NCBI RefSeq assembly: GCF_003946045.1
Contig: NZ_RHNW01000012.1
Coordinates: 1-64,000 of the forward strand
Reading direction: 5' to 3'
DNA length: 64,000 nucleotides
Source: Levilactobacillus mulengensis
GTDB lineage: Bacteria; Bacillota; Bacilli; Lactobacillales; Lactobacillaceae
This document shows positions 36,953 to 45,726 of the stretch, in pieces (within the stretch, counting starts at the first letter, position 1; each line of letters starts with the position of its first letter). A program made the position numbers and the translations under genes. The notes below the pieces were generated by a model that did no database searches, was not told the origin of the DNA, and was given only the letters and a program-made list of their open reading frames with translations.

Positions 36953-36978
36953 GGAGCGGCTCGATTCGAGTGGCTCCC
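36953..36978. other. Inverted repeat in the alaS-ireB gap
   Basis: GGGAGC-GGCTCGA faces TCGAGTGGCTCCC, a hairpin of 6 and 5 bp with a central bulge, without a T-run. A short AACGC/GCGTT hairpin over the alaS stop (36802-36818) may be its terminator. The rest of 36805-37086 shows no gene. Confidence 0.4.
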
Positions 36979-37086
36979 TTCCCAGCAACAGTATTACGAA
37001 TAGATTACATTGCTGAAGTGCGTTGTAGTTTGCGCGGTAATCGAGTAAAATTGAGGCTAAGCGAGGAAGTGCGGGGGTGTTTTATA

Positions 37087-37359
37087 GTGAGTTCATTAGA
37101 CAAAACGATGTATTTTGACTTTGGGGCTAACCAACCAAAGGACGTTCATGATACGCTGGTAACGGTCTATCAAGCACTAGAGGAAAAGGGTTATAATCCA
37201 ATTAATCAGATTGTCGGCTACCTACTATCGGGCGATCCTGCATATATTCCACGTATCAATGATGCACGGAACTTGATTCGGAAGCACGAGCGCGACGAGA
37301 TTATTGAAGAGTTAGTGCGTTTCTACCTGAATCAGAATGGACCGGTGAAGCCTTCATGA
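37087..37359 (+). CDS. ireB: IreB family regulatory phosphoprotein (UPF0297)
   Basis: 90 residues, starting [12 protein letters not shown] after the initiator. IreB in Enterococcus faecalis is phosphorylated on N-terminal threonines by the kinase IreK and dampens cephalosporin resistance; the Thr in DKTMYFD is kept here. GTG 37087 lies after GGGGGTG; the longer open frame from 36970 has no family similarity. The stop overlaps the ruvX start (ATGA). Confidence 0.9.
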   Translation: MSSLDKTMYFDFGANQPKDVHDTLVTVYQALEEKGYNPINQIVGYLLSGDPAYIPRINDARNLIRKHERDEIIEELVRFYLNQNGPVKPS

Positions 37360-37793
37360 AGTTAATGGGTTTAGACGTGGGTTCCCGTACCGTGGGTATT
37401 GCGATTAGCGATGCTCTCGGGTGGACCGCCCAAGGGATTGAGATCATTCCAATCAAAGAAGAGGAAGAAGTCTTCGGGTTGGATCGGGTCGCAGAACTGG
37501 TGGCGTCACACGAAGTCCAAGGCTTTGTGGTCGGGCTCCCCAAGAACATGAACAATTCGTTAGGTCCCCGGGCCGCGGCATCTAAGCGGTACGGTGAGAT
37601 GTTAACTGAACGGTTCCATTTGCCCGTCGATTTTGAAGACGAGCGGTTGACAACCGTTGAGGCGGAGCGTATGTTAGTGGAACAAGCGGATACTTCGCGC
37701 CGCAAACGTAAAAAAGTAATCGATAAATTAGCTGCCGGACTGATTCTCCAAAACTATTTGGACCGTCACGGCAAGTTAACTCAAGAAAAGTGA
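37356..37793 (+). CDS. yqgF: Putative pre-16S rRNA nuclease YqgF/RuvX
   Basis: 145 residues with the RNase H-like motifs [11 protein letters not shown]-type start ([16 protein letters not shown]), VVGLPKNMN and [10 protein letters not shown]. The family matures the 5' end of 16S rRNA in E. coli. Translation is coupled with ireB upstream; yrzB follows directly. The trio alaS-ireB-ruvX-yrzB order is conserved in Firmicutes. Confidence 0.93.
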   Translation: MKLMGLDVGSRTVGIAISDALGWTAQGIEIIPIKEEEEVFGLDRVAELVASHEVQGFVVGLPKNMNNSLGPRAAASKRYGEMLTERFHLPVDFEDERLTTVEAERMLVEQADTSRRKRKKVIDKLAAGLILQNYLDRHGKLTQEK

Positions 37794-37801
37794 GGTTTCC
37801 C

Positions 37802-38113
37802 ATGAACGAAGACCAAGAACAAATTACATTAGTTGACGAAAATGGTAACGAAGAACTGTACGATGTCCTGTTTACCTTTGAATCTGACGATTTTGGTAAG
37901 TCATACATCTTGATTTACCCTTCAGGCAAGAGCGACGACGAGGAAGTTGACATCCAAGCCTACGCATTACCTGCAGACGATGATCCAGCTAACCCATCCG
38001 GTGGCGACTTGCAATTGATTGAGTCCGACGAAGAATGGGATATGGTTGAATCCGTACTGAACACTTTCCTGGCTGATGGGACCATTGATCCTAACGCTGG
38101 TAAAAAAGATTAG
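37802..38113 (+). CDS. yrzB: DUF1292 protein (UPF0473, YrzB)
   Basis: 103 residues, very acidic (EDQEQITLVDENGNEELYDV, SDDEEVDIQAYALP). Family function is unknown; it always travels with ireB and ruvX. ATG 37802 is chosen with GTGAGG upstream; GTG 37790 is the ribosome site region itself. Confidence 0.88.
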   Translation: MNEDQEQITLVDENGNEELYDVLFTFESDDFGKSYILIYPSGKSDDEEVDIQAYALPADDDPANPSGGDLQLIESDEEWDMVESVLNTFLADGTIDPNAGKKD

Positions 38114-38121
38114 TCAGTTTC

Positions 38122-38153
38122 AACGAAAGGGCGGAATTTTTCCGTCCTTTTTT
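38122..38153 (+). terminator. Terminator of alaS-ireB-ruvX-yrzB
   Basis: AAAGGGCGGAA pairs with TTCCGTCCTTT (one wobble), then a T-run. Confidence 0.85.
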
Positions 38154-38331
38154 GTATGACGAGAAAGTTTGGTGGGATTAATGGGTAAACGGGTGAAAGC
38201 CAGTGTGCGTGTAGCCGGGAACGGTTAGTGCTGGTGTTTTGTGCAACGCCCACTTGGAGAAACGCACCCATTTAAAGCGTGTGAGTACCCGTTAGCCTCA
38301 AGTTTTGCGAGACAGTACGGGTGCAGCTGGA

Positions 38332-38491
38332 GGCAGTTAAATTCGCAGACCTGTGTCGGTGGCGTTGGGCCGGTGGGGTGCCGGTCTTACACCACGGCCC
38401 GGGGTGAAACTCGGGTCGGGAGGTTCACCCTGGAGGCTGGAGACCTCTCTTTGGCTCCAGCCGTGCCCCACAGGCGGAGGATTTAACTGCC
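38332..38491 (+). repeat. Structured repeat, divergent family C
   Basis: Same plan as A and B with different sequence. P1 GGCAGTTAAAT (38332-38342) with ATTTAACTGCC (38481-38491), then CCTGTG/CACAGG. P2 GGGCCG/CGGCCC, P3 GGGTGAA/TTCACCC, P4 GGCTGGAG/CTCCAGCC enclosing ACCTCTCTTTGG, close to the family A loop. Upstream, ACCCGT/ACGGGT (38287-38322) may be an added stem. The gap 38154-38598 contains no gene. Confidence 0.75.
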
Positions 38492-38557
38492 GGAGGCGGA
38501 ACCCCACAATCTTAGCGGTAATTTAAAGGCCAAAACGTGCGCCTGACCACTGTTTAA

Positions 38558-38566
38558 TGGTAAAAT
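38558..38566 (+). promoter_or_regulatory. Extended -10 promoter of zapA-cvpA-mutS2
   Basis: TGGTAAAAT, 33 nt before the zapA start. Confidence 0.5.
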
Positions 38567-38598
38567 AAGACGTTGCGCAAAACAGGGGGAATTTTAAA

Positions 38599-38862
38599 AT
38601 GACTGAAGAAACACACCGCTTTAAAGCCGTGATTGCCGGCAAGAGTTATACGATTGTCGGTCAGGCCACGGACGAACATATGCGGGCGGTGACTGAGGTG
38701 CTGAATGAACAGTTCACCCAGCTCAAGGAGCTGTCACCCAATATTAGTAAAGAAGACGCGGCAATCTTGATGGCGTTCAACGCTGTTTCGGACCAATTAA
38801 AGATGGCAGCGGCCAACGACCAAGCGGATTCCGCTAAGGACTCATCAGAAACGGAGGAATAG
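38599..38862 (+). CDS. zapA: Cell-division protein ZapA
   Basis: 87 residues. Small FtsZ-binding protein that bundles protofilaments. Contains the ZapA-type start (RFKAVIAGKSYTIVGQATDEHM) and the alpha-helical dimerisation part (DAAILMAFNAVSDQLKMA). The stop is 1 nt from the TTG start of cvpA. Confidence 0.9.
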   Translation: MTEETHRFKAVIAGKSYTIVGQATDEHMRAVTEVLNEQFTQLKELSPNISKEDAAILMAFNAVSDQLKMAAANDQADSAKDSSETEE

Positions 38863-38863
38863 T

Positions 38864-39403
38864 TTGGTTTTAAGCTTAATTATTCTCGCAGTTCTCATCT
38901 TGGGTTTTCGTCGGGGCTACCGGCGGGGACTAGTGTTACAGATTATTAGCACGATTGGCTACTTGATTGTTTGGATTATCGCCCGGCTGGGTGCCAAACC
39001 ACTGGCTAGCGGCGTGGGGCAGTTTGTGGGGAACCTTTCCCTGAACAGTTCCGTCAGTGCCGTGACCGCTGGTGAGAGTAGCAGTTTCTTTTTAAATGGT
39101 CTCGCATTTTCGGCCATTTTGACCGTGGGCTTTTTCATCGTCCGCAAATTAGCTTATGGCATCAACAAGGTGACCTGGTTACCGGTGATTCATCAAGTTA
39201 ATTCCTTAGCGGGTGGCCTGATTAATCTGGTCATTCGTTATGTGGTCATTTTTTTAACCTTAAATTTACTAATCCTGTTACCAATTCAGGGTTTTCAAAA
39301 CAGTTATCAAGCCTCCCCAGTCGCCCAGTGGATCGTCAAACAGACACCCGTGCTCTCAAAGCAGGTGTTCACCTGGTGGCTGACGGAGCATGAATCGAAT
39401 TAG
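38864..39403 (+). CDS. cvpA: CvpA family membrane protein
   Basis: 179 residues, four transmembrane helices, with the CvpA features GFRRGYRRGLVLQI near the N-terminus. Related proteins are needed for colicin V production in E. coli and for envelope stress tolerance; function here unknown. TTG start at 38864, GGAGG six bases upstream. Between zapA and mutS2 as in Bacillus (zapA-yshB-mutS2). Confidence 0.88.
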   Translation: MVLSLIILAVLILGFRRGYRRGLVLQIISTIGYLIVWIIARLGAKPLASGVGQFVGNLSLNSSVSAVTAGESSSFFLNGLAFSAILTVGFFIVRKLAYGINKVTWLPVIHQVNSLAGGLINLVIRYVVIFLTLNLLILLPIQGFQNSYQASPVAQWIVKQTPVLSKQVFTWWLTEHESN

Positions 39404-39430
39404 ATTGATTCGGGAGAGAGGAGTTCGCCG

Positions 39431-41794
39431 ATGAATCAAAAAACCTTAAAAATTATGGAGTACGACCGAATCAAGCAAGCCTTACGCACTTACTTGGTCT
39501 CGGCAGCTGGCCAGCATGAGTTGAGTCAGCTGGCCCCAACCGCGGATGCCAAACAACTGCAGACCTGGTTGGACGAAACCAGAGACGGTGCCGACATTTA
39601 CCGCTTGGAGAGTGGCATTCCACTGCCCAAGCTGGATGACATCCGGCCGCATTTACACCGCTTAGCCATGGAGGCTGCCCTGAACGGGTTGGAATTGGCC
39701 CAGATCAGTCGGGTCTTATGGACGACCGGAACCGTGGTCAAATTTTTCCATGACTTAGCTGAAAAGGAAGTCACTTTACGCCGGCTGGACCGGGTTGTGA
39801 AGGAATTAGTCACGTTACCCGATGTAACGCGGCGGTTGCGGACCTCACTAGAGGGCGACGGCCACATCACGGATGAAGCCTCACCCGCCTTGAAGCAGAT
39901 CCGTCAGCACATCACCCAGACCGAGGCGGAGATTCGCCGAACCATGGACCAATACACCCGGGGCAAGGATGCGAAATATCTGAGTGAAACCATCGTGACC
40001 ATTCGGGATGACCGTTACGTGATTCCCGTTCAGGCCGCTTACAAGCAACACTTTGGCGGAATCGTGCATGATCAAAGTGCCAGTGGTCAAACGCTGTTCA
40101 TTGAACCCCAAGCGGTTGTGGGCTTGAACAACCGGTTACGGCAAAATCAAATCGATGAACGCCATGAAGAGCAACGGATCTTAGCCGAATTGACGGCGTT
40201 ACTTGACCCGTACCAGGATGAAATTTTACGAAATTCAGAAATTCTGGGACATTTTGATTTCATCAACGCGAAGGCCAAGTACGCCCATCATTTGAAGGCC
40301 ACCGAGCCCAAGCTATCCTTGGACAATCAGGTCAGCTTGCGACAAGCCCGTCATCCACTGATCGATCAGCGGAAGGTCGTGGCCAACGACATCACCATCG
40401 GCAAGGACTACAAGGCCATCATCGTGACCGGGCCCAACACCGGTGGGAAGACCATCACGCTGAAGACGTTAGCACTGGTCCAATTAATGGGGCAGTCGGG
40501 GTTATTTATTCCCGCCAATGAAAACAGTGTGATTGGCATCTTCAACGATATTTTCGCCGACATCGGGGATGAACAATCCATCGAGCAGAGCCTGAGTACG
40601 TTCTCCGGGCACATGGAAAATATCGTGGCCATTTTGAAACAGGCCGATGACCACAGTTTAATCGTGGTCGATGAACTGGGTGCCGGAACCGATCCCCAAG
40701 AGGGGGCCGCATTGGCCATTGCCATTTTGGATGAAATCGGCACGTTGGGTAGCTATGTCATGGCGTCGACCCACTATCCTGAGCTGAAGGCTTATGGGTA
40801 CAACCGGCCGGACACGATTAACGCCAGCATGGAGTTTAACGGCGAAACGCTTCAGCCAACGTACAAACTGTTGATTGGGATTCCTGGACGGAGTAATGCC
40901 TTAGACATTGCGGCCCGGCTGGGGATGCCGTCACAGGTAATTGACGCGGCTCGGGGGTTGACCGACCAAGACAGTCAAGACTTGAACGCCATGATTTCCG
41001 ACCTGACCGAACAGAAGCGGCGGGTCGACGATGATGCCGAGAATCTGCGGACCCAATTGGCCGAGGCTGATGAGTTACACGATCAATTACAAAAGCAATT
41101 TGACAGCTATCAACATCAAAAAGATCAGTTGATGACGGACGCCAAGCGCGACGCCAACCGGCTGGTCGATGAGTCCCGGAAACGGGCCAACCAAATCATT
41201 TCTGATTTGCGGAAGAAACAATTGGCTGCCGGTCAGAGCGTGGTTAAGGAAGACGAGCTGATTGCGGCTCAGGGAGCCTTGAACGCCCTGCAACAGGATA
41301 CCAAGCTCAAGAAGAACCGGGTCCTGCGGCGGGAAAAGGCCAAGTTCGATTTCCACAAGGGCGACAGCGTGCTGGTCAAGTCCTATGGCCAAATCGGGGT
41401 CCTGATGCAGCAGCTGGATGACAGCCACTGGGAAGTCCAACTGGGAATCCTGAAAATGAAGATTGCCAACAACGACCTGGAAAAGGCTAAGGACCCAGCC
41501 AAATCGGCTAAGCAACCGCGAGCCAGCGTCAAACGCAGTGGCTCCAACGGCATGTCGCCAACCTTGGATCTGCGGGGCCATCGCTACGAAGAGGCCATGG
41601 CCGAAGTCGACCGGTACATTGATTCCGCCTTGCTAGCGGGTTACCCATCCGTGACAATCATTCACGGGAAGGGTACCGGGGCATTGCGGAAAGGGGTCAC
41701 CGAGTACTTGAAGCGCAACAACCGCATCAAGAGCTTCGGTTTCTCCCCAGCCAACGCCGGTGGTGACGGGTCGACGGTTGTGCGGTTTAAATAG
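39431..41794 (+). CDS. mutS2: Endonuclease MutS2 / ribosome-rescue ATPase
   Basis: 787 residues. MutS-like core with Walker A GPNTGGKTITLK (about 334-345), Walker B LIVVDELGAGTDP and STHYPELK, a long coiled coil (about 515-640) and a C-terminal Smr domain (LDLRGHRYEEA, HGKGTGALRKG). Suppresses recombination in some bacteria and splits collided ribosomes in Bacillus. Repeat A9 begins 11 nt after the stop. Confidence 0.96.
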   Translation: MNQKTLKIMEYDRIKQALRTYLVSAAGQHELSQLAPTADAKQLQTWLDETRDGADIYRLESGIPLPKLDDIRPHLHRLAMEAALNGLELAQISRVLWTTGTVVKFFHDLAEKEVTLRRLDRVVKELVTLPDVTRRLRTSLEGDGHITDEASPALKQIRQHITQTEAEIRRTMDQYTRGKDAKYLSETIVTIRDDRYVIPVQAAYKQHFGGIVHDQSASGQTLFIEPQAVVGLNNRLRQNQIDERHEEQRILAELTALLDPYQDEILRNSEILGHFDFINAKAKYAHHLKATEPKLSLDNQVSLRQARHPLIDQRKVVANDITIGKDYKAIIVTGPNTGGKTITLKTLALVQLMGQSGLFIPANENSVIGIFNDIFADIGDEQSIEQSLSTFSGHMENIVAILKQADDHSLIVVDELGAGTDPQEGAALAIAILDEIGTLGSYVMASTHYPELKAYGYNRPDTINASMEFNGETLQPTYKLLIGIPGRSNALDIAARLGMPSQVIDAARGLTDQDSQDLNAMISDLTEQKRRVDDDAENLRTQLAEADELHDQLQKQFDSYQHQKDQLMTDAKRDANRLVDESRKRANQIISDLRKKQLAAGQSVVKEDELIAAQGALNALQQDTKLKKNRVLRREKAKFDFHKGDSVLVKSYGQIGVLMQQLDDSHWEVQLGILKMKIANNDLEKAKDPAKSAKQPRASVKRSGSNGMSPTLDLRGHRYEEAMAEVDRYIDSALLAGYPSVTIIHGKGTGALRKGVTEYLKRNNRIKSFGFSPANAGGDGSTVVRFK

Positions 41795-41804
41795 CGCTTT
41801 GGCA

Positions 41805-41991
41805 GCGCCTTACCGGGCGGGGAAAATAAGTCGGAACGCGAGGGAAGGACGGTCAAAGCCTGAGAAGCGGTCTTTGACCTCGCTTTGAGCCTCTAAAATC
41901 GAGTCTCAAAGACGCCAATTTCCTTAACAGTAAAAGTCACTGTTAAGGAAATTTCCACGGCTGAACTTATTTTCCCCGCCCTCACGGCTTA
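41805..41991 (-). repeat. Family A structured repeat, copy A9
   Basis: Reverse orientation after mutS2. Loop GTGA/GGTAA. P1 GGGCGGGGAAAATAAGT with ACTTATTTTCCCCGCCC, perfect 17 bp. P2 AAATTTCCTTAACAGTGA with its complement. P4 is GTCAAAG/CTTTGAC instead of CCGAAG/CTTCGG, a full replacement of both arms. The following stretch, 41992-42210, shows no gene. Confidence 0.85.
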
Positions 41992-42212
41992 CATGGTGTG
42001 AGGGCCCAACGGCGGAACCGTCACCGGGGCGTAGGGTGTGTAATAAATTAGCTTATGATTGATGGTCCCTCAGTGAATTACTTACTGGGGGACTTTTTGG
42101 TTAGGAGGACTATTGTCTAGCTGCGTTAATAACCGTGTGAGCAGGACCTGACCACAAATCTAAGAACAAGTGAGTGCGAACTAATTGATTTATGAGTTGC
42201 TTGATGTGGGGC

Positions 42213-42505
42213 AACGTCGTGTCAGTCGCGGGGTTAGTCAAAATGAGCCAATCCGGCCAGTGTAAGTGACCAGAGGCGGGTCAAAATGCCCAGCTGTGTC
42301 GGTGGTCTTGGCTGAGGTTTTTGCTCAGCCTAGTCCACGGGGCAACCTTTGCGACCGCATTTCAGGCGCAAAGTTGAGGTGGAAGCCCGGTCCTCAGGCT
42401 GGAATCGGCCCCATAGCAGGGCGTTTTGAACCCGCCGGCGGGAACGGACAATCGGCACAGCGTCACGGCTCATTTTCACCGACCCGGAGGTGCGGACAAC
42501 GACGT
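42213..42505 (+). repeat. Composite repeat: family B nested in family A (AB2)
   Basis: Outer stem ACGTCGT/ACGACGT. The A arms are GTCGCGGGGTTAGTCAAAA and the 3' block CACAGCGTCACGGCTC with GACCCGGAGG. Inside is a full B element with P1 GGCGGGT-CAAAATG / CGTTTTG-AACCCGCC, P2 GGCTGAG/CTCAGCC and P3 CTTTGCG/CGCAAAG, the last pair replacing TTTGAG/CTCAAA. Confidence 0.82.
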
Positions 42506-42549
42506 CCCCCACACCAAATACAAATGCTAATAAATTGTAAGCAACTTAG

Positions 42550-42577
42550 TTGTGATTTCAAAAAATTCTGGTAGACT
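42550..42577 (+). promoter_or_regulatory. trxA promoter
   Basis: TTGTGA (42550-42555) and TAGACT (42572-42577), spacer 16, with extended TGG. Confidence 0.55.
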
Positions 42578-42623
42578 GAAAGATATGAAGTCGTGATTAA
42601 ATTTGATAAGGAGGCAATTCTGA

Positions 42624-42944
42624 ATGGCAGCAGTAGCAGAAACAACTGATAAGACCTTTGAACAGGACACCGCTAAGGGCGTAACCCTGACAGACTTTTG
42701 GGCAACTTGGTGTGGTCCTTGTCGGATGCAATCACCAGTCGTTGAACAATTATCCGAGGAAATGGACAACGTCACGTTCAACAAGATGGACGTTGACGCC
42801 AATCCTAACACGCCACAATCCTTTGGTATCATGAGTATCCCAACCTTACTCGTGAAGAAGGACGGCCAAGTGGTCGACTCTATCGTGGGTTACCACTCCA
42901 AGGACCAATTGAAGAAGATTTTGGACCAATACGTGGAAGCCTAG
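42624..42944 (+). CDS. trxA: Thioredoxin
   Basis: 106 residues. Disulfide reductase with the active site WCGPC (Cys 30 and 33), the cis-proline region SIPTLLV and normal length. AAGGAGG lies upstream of ATG 42624. Monocistronic, with its own terminator. Confidence 0.96.
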   Translation: MAAVAETTDKTFEQDTAKGVTLTDFWATWCGPCRMQSPVVEQLSEEMDNVTFNKMDVDANPNTPQSFGIMSIPTLLVKKDGQVVDSIVGYHSKDQLKKILDQYVEA

Positions 42945-42954
42945 CGCGTTGGCA

Positions 42955-42988
42955 AACGGTCGTCACTGCGGTGGCGGCCGTTTTTTTT
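42955..42988 (+). terminator. trxA terminator
   Basis: AACGGTCG / CGGCCGTT around a short loop, followed by eight T residues. Confidence 0.85.
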
Positions 42989-42993
42989 GGACG

Positions 42994-43033
42994 AAAAAAG
43001 CACTGACCCTCGTGGTAGCGCGGTCAGTGCTTA
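42994..43033 (-). terminator. Terminator of the yslB-like gene
   Basis: On the - strand AAGCACTGACC pairs with GGTCAGTGCTT, followed by a T-run. Confidence 0.85.
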
Positions 43034-43045
43034 CGTGAAACTTGG

Positions 43046-43564
43046 TTAGTTTTCTTCAGGTGAATCGGTAGGTTCGTCGTGAACCACCGCCAGTGGGGTG
43101 GGCGCATCATAGTCTGGAATGACATCTTCTGGATCGGTGTACACGTCGAAGGTGACGGTCGTGGCCTGCAACTTGTGGGGAGTTTCAATCAGCTCTGCTT
43201 CAGCGGAAACGCCCAGTTGTTGGGCCATCATTTCTGCCAGGAAGCCCGCTTCCAACGTGAAGTCGTCATCGCCCTGTAACTGTTTGCGCAGCTTAACGGG
43301 CGTGCCGCTGAGTTGCCAACGGGTCATTTGCGCCGTTTGTTTGATCAGGGCCAAGTGGCCAAAACCAGCTTGTTCAAAGAAGGTGGCGGCGTCCTTGGGA
43401 TTACCGATTGGGAACCGGCGAGCCAATGATTTGCCAGCCCAGTAGCTGATATCGCCCTGGTCATCGCCCAACAATTCTGGGAGTAAGGCTTCTCTGAGTA
43501 ACATTTGTGGCAGATTTGCGGCACCGTCGGCATCAGCCATGACGGTTTGATATAAGTTTTTCAC
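43046..43564 (-). CDS. yslB: DUF2507 protein (YslB-like)
   Basis: 172 residues. Similar to Bacillus YslB: NLPQMLLREALLPELLGDD near the start, YWAGKSLARRFPI, and the FFEQAGFGHL segment. Function unknown; the fold is related to V4R domains. I choose GTG at 43564 because GAAGGAG lies 9 nt upstream and the protein then starts KNLYQTVMADADG; a longer frame from 43603 runs through that ribosome site. The C-terminal 30 residues are acidic and Pro-rich. Confidence 0.8.
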   Translation of the reverse strand: MKNLYQTVMADADGAANLPQMLLREALLPELLGDDQGDISYWAGKSLARRFPIGNPKDAATFFEQAGFGHLALIKQTAQMTRWQLSGTPVKLRKQLQGDDDFTLEAGFLAEMMAQQLGVSAEAELIETPHKLQATTVTFDVYTDPEDVIPDYDAPTPLAVVHDEPTDSPEEN

Positions 43565-43601
43565 GATGGTGGACTCCTTCATCCAATTAGTTTCTAAACT
43601 C

Positions 43602-43607
43602 ATTATA
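43602..43607 (-). promoter_or_regulatory. -10 box of the yslB-like gene
   Basis: TATAAT on the - strand; the -35 region is weak. Confidence 0.45.
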
Positions 43608-43687
43608 CCGTATTTGTTTCAGGAATATGACTATCCGGTAAATTTTACGGATATTTATGGGAATCGACGTTTTGCCTGGCAGGAAAC

Positions 43688-43716
43688 TTGAAACCGGTTG
43701 ATAAAAAGGCGATAAT
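43688..43716 (+). promoter_or_regulatory. murI promoter
   Basis: TTGAAA (43688-43693) and GATAAT (43711-43716) with a 17-bp spacer. Confidence 0.6.
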
Positions 43717-43751
43717 GGAGATTCAAGAACATCGAGAAGGAGCGTTGATTC

Positions 43752-44582
43752 ATGCAAACAGATCCGATTGGTCTCATGGATTCAGGAGTCGGCGGTTTAA
43801 CAGTTTTAAAGGAAGTTCAGCGGTTATTGCCAGCTGAAAATACGGTCTTTTTGGGCGACCAGGCGCGCTTGCCATACGGTCCCCGGTCGGTCGAAGAAGT
43901 CACGACCTTTACCCGGCAGATTGCGACTTACTTACGCCAACATGCCAACATGAAAGTATTTGTTATCGCTTGCAATACGGCGACAGCTGCGGCCTTAACG
44001 CAGATGCAGTCGGAGCTACCCGTGCCCGTGGTTGGGGTGATTGCCCCCGGGGCCACGACGGCGGCTAAGGTCACCAAGAACCATAAGATTGGGGTGATTG
44101 CAACGGAAGGCACCGTTAAGAGCGGCCAATATCAACAGGATATTTTGGCCGTCGATGCGCAGAATCAGGTCGTGAGTGTGGCTTGTCCCCAACTGGTGAC
44201 GTTGGCCGAACACAACGATTTGACCTCGGCCCACGCCCAAGAAGTGGTTGCCCAAAACTTGGCACCATTTCAGGGAACTGACATTGATACGTTAGTCATG
44301 GGCTGTACCCATTTTCCACTGCTACGAGACGCCATTCAGCGGGCAATCGGCCCCGACGTCACGTTGGTTGATCCCGGCGTATCCGCGGCTGAACAGACCG
44401 CAGCGATTTTGAAGGACAAGCATGAACTGAACACCACGGGGCAACCCGTGACGGCGACGTATTACACGACCGGTGACGTTGACCAGTTTAATCAATTGGC
44501 CAGTGAGTGGTTAGATCTCGCACCGAAGCACGTCACCCACTTAGACATCAGCACGTTAGCGACCCCCGCGGAGGTAGAATAA
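43752..44582 (+). CDS. murI: Glutamate racemase
   Basis: 276 residues. Makes D-glutamate for peptidoglycan. Both catalytic cysteines are present, in IACNTATA (about 74) and MGCTHFP (about 184), together with the N-terminal DSGVGGLTV. It heads a tight row murI-xtp-phosphoesterase. The next gene starts 3 nt after the stop, with its GGAGG inside murI. Confidence 0.95.
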   Translation: MQTDPIGLMDSGVGGLTVLKEVQRLLPAENTVFLGDQARLPYGPRSVEEVTTFTRQIATYLRQHANMKVFVIACNTATAAALTQMQSELPVPVVGVIAPGATTAAKVTKNHKIGVIATEGTVKSGQYQQDILAVDAQNQVVSVACPQLVTLAEHNDLTSAHAQEVVAQNLAPFQGTDIDTLVMGCTHFPLLRDAIQRAIGPDVTLVDPGVSAAEQTAAILKDKHELNTTGQPVTATYYTTGDVDQFNQLASEWLDLAPKHVTHLDISTLATPAEVE

Positions 44583-44584
44583 GT

Positions 44585-45187
44585 ATGGACAACACATTGG
44601 TAATCGCCACGAACAATGCGGGGAAGGCCCGTGAATTTCGTGCCATTTTTGAGCCGAAGGGGCTGACGGTGAAGACACTAGCAGACTTTCCTGACCTCAC
44701 GCAGGTCGCGGAGACGGGGACGACCTTCACGGAAAATGCCACGCTGAAGGCGACCGCGGTGGCCAAACAGACCCAGTTGCCGGTTTTAGCGGACGATTCC
44801 GGTCTGATGGTCGACGCCCTCAATGGTGAGCCGGGCATCTATTCTGCACGGTATGCCGGCGACCACGATGATGCCAAGAACAATGCCAAATTACTGGCAA
44901 ATCTGCAAGGCGTTCCCGCCGCACAGCGGGGCGCTGGGTTTCACACGTCGTTAGTGTTGATCAAGCCAAATGGTAAGAAACTCGTGGCCACGGGTGAGGT
45001 CCGCGGTGAAATTTTAACGGCCCCTCGCGGCGAAGATGGCTTTGGGTACGATCCGTTATTTTATGTGCCCGCCGAACACGCGACCTTTGCCGAAATGAGT
45101 TTGGCCCAGAAGAATCAACACAGCCACCGCGCTAAGGCGACGGCGGCAATGTTACCGCAATTCGATGAATGGTGGGAGGAAAAATAA
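44585..45187 (+). CDS. rdgB: dITP/XTP pyrophosphatase (RdgB/HAM1 family)
   Basis: 200 residues. Removes non-canonical purine triphosphates from the pool. Family motifs ATNNAGKAREF, ADDSGLMVDALNGEPGIYSAR and GEDGFGYDPLF are visible. ATG 44585 is right after the murI stop, with GGAGG at 44572-44576; the frame open from 44507 is within murI. The stop overlaps the next start as TAATG. Confidence 0.95.
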   Translation: MDNTLVIATNNAGKAREFRAIFEPKGLTVKTLADFPDLTQVAETGTTFTENATLKATAVAKQTQLPVLADDSGLMVDALNGEPGIYSARYAGDHDDAKNNAKLLANLQGVPAAQRGAGFHTSLVLIKPNGKKLVATGEVRGEILTAPRGEDGFGYDPLFYVPAEHATFAEMSLAQKNQHSHRAKATAAMLPQFDEWWEEK

Positions 45188-45705
45188 TGACACGTTGGCT
45201 GGTAGTCAGTGATAATCATGGAGACCGGGACATCCTGGTCAGTCTCAAGCAGGCCCTGCAACCGGATACCATTTTCCACTGTGGCGATTCTGAAATGAAC
45301 GCCGATGATCCCTGGTTCAAGGGGGCGTACGTGGTGATGGGCAACATGGACTTTGATAGTCAGTTACCGTTGGTGCAGACGCCCACGGTTGACGGCTGCA
45401 AGGTTCTGTTGACGCACGGCCACTACGATGAGGTGCATTGGGACCTCACCAAGCTGAAATTGCACGCGGATCAGGAACAGGCAGATCTGGTCTTTTACGG
45501 TCACACCCATGAGCTGGCGGCCGAAGCGGTCGGGGGCCACGTTTTCGTGAATCCCGGTAGTATCAGTCAGCCGCGCGGTGAGTTCCGCCAGCTAGGAGGC
45601 ACCTGTGCCATGATTACCGTGGAACCGACGCAATGGGTCGTGCAGTATTACACCCGTGACGCCCAGCCCGTGCCTGATTTAAAATTTACCTTTGACCGTT
45701 CGTAA
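45187..45705 (+). CDS. YfcE/MJ0936 family metallophosphoesterase
   Basis: 172 residues. Calcineurin-like fold: VSDNHGD, HCGDSE, MGNMD, THGHYD and YGHTHE are the metal-ligand motifs. Similar to Bacillus YsnB, which sits with racE and the xtp gene in the same order. Substrate unknown. ATG 45187 after GGGAGG. Confidence 0.9.
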   Translation: MTRWLVVSDNHGDRDILVSLKQALQPDTIFHCGDSEMNADDPWFKGAYVVMGNMDFDSQLPLVQTPTVDGCKVLLTHGHYDEVHWDLTKLKLHADQEQADLVFYGHTHELAAEAVGGHVFVNPGSISQPRGEFRQLGGTCAMITVEPTQWVVQYYTRDAQPVPDLKFTFDRS

Positions 45706-45726
45706 CTAGAAAGGATGACATGACCC

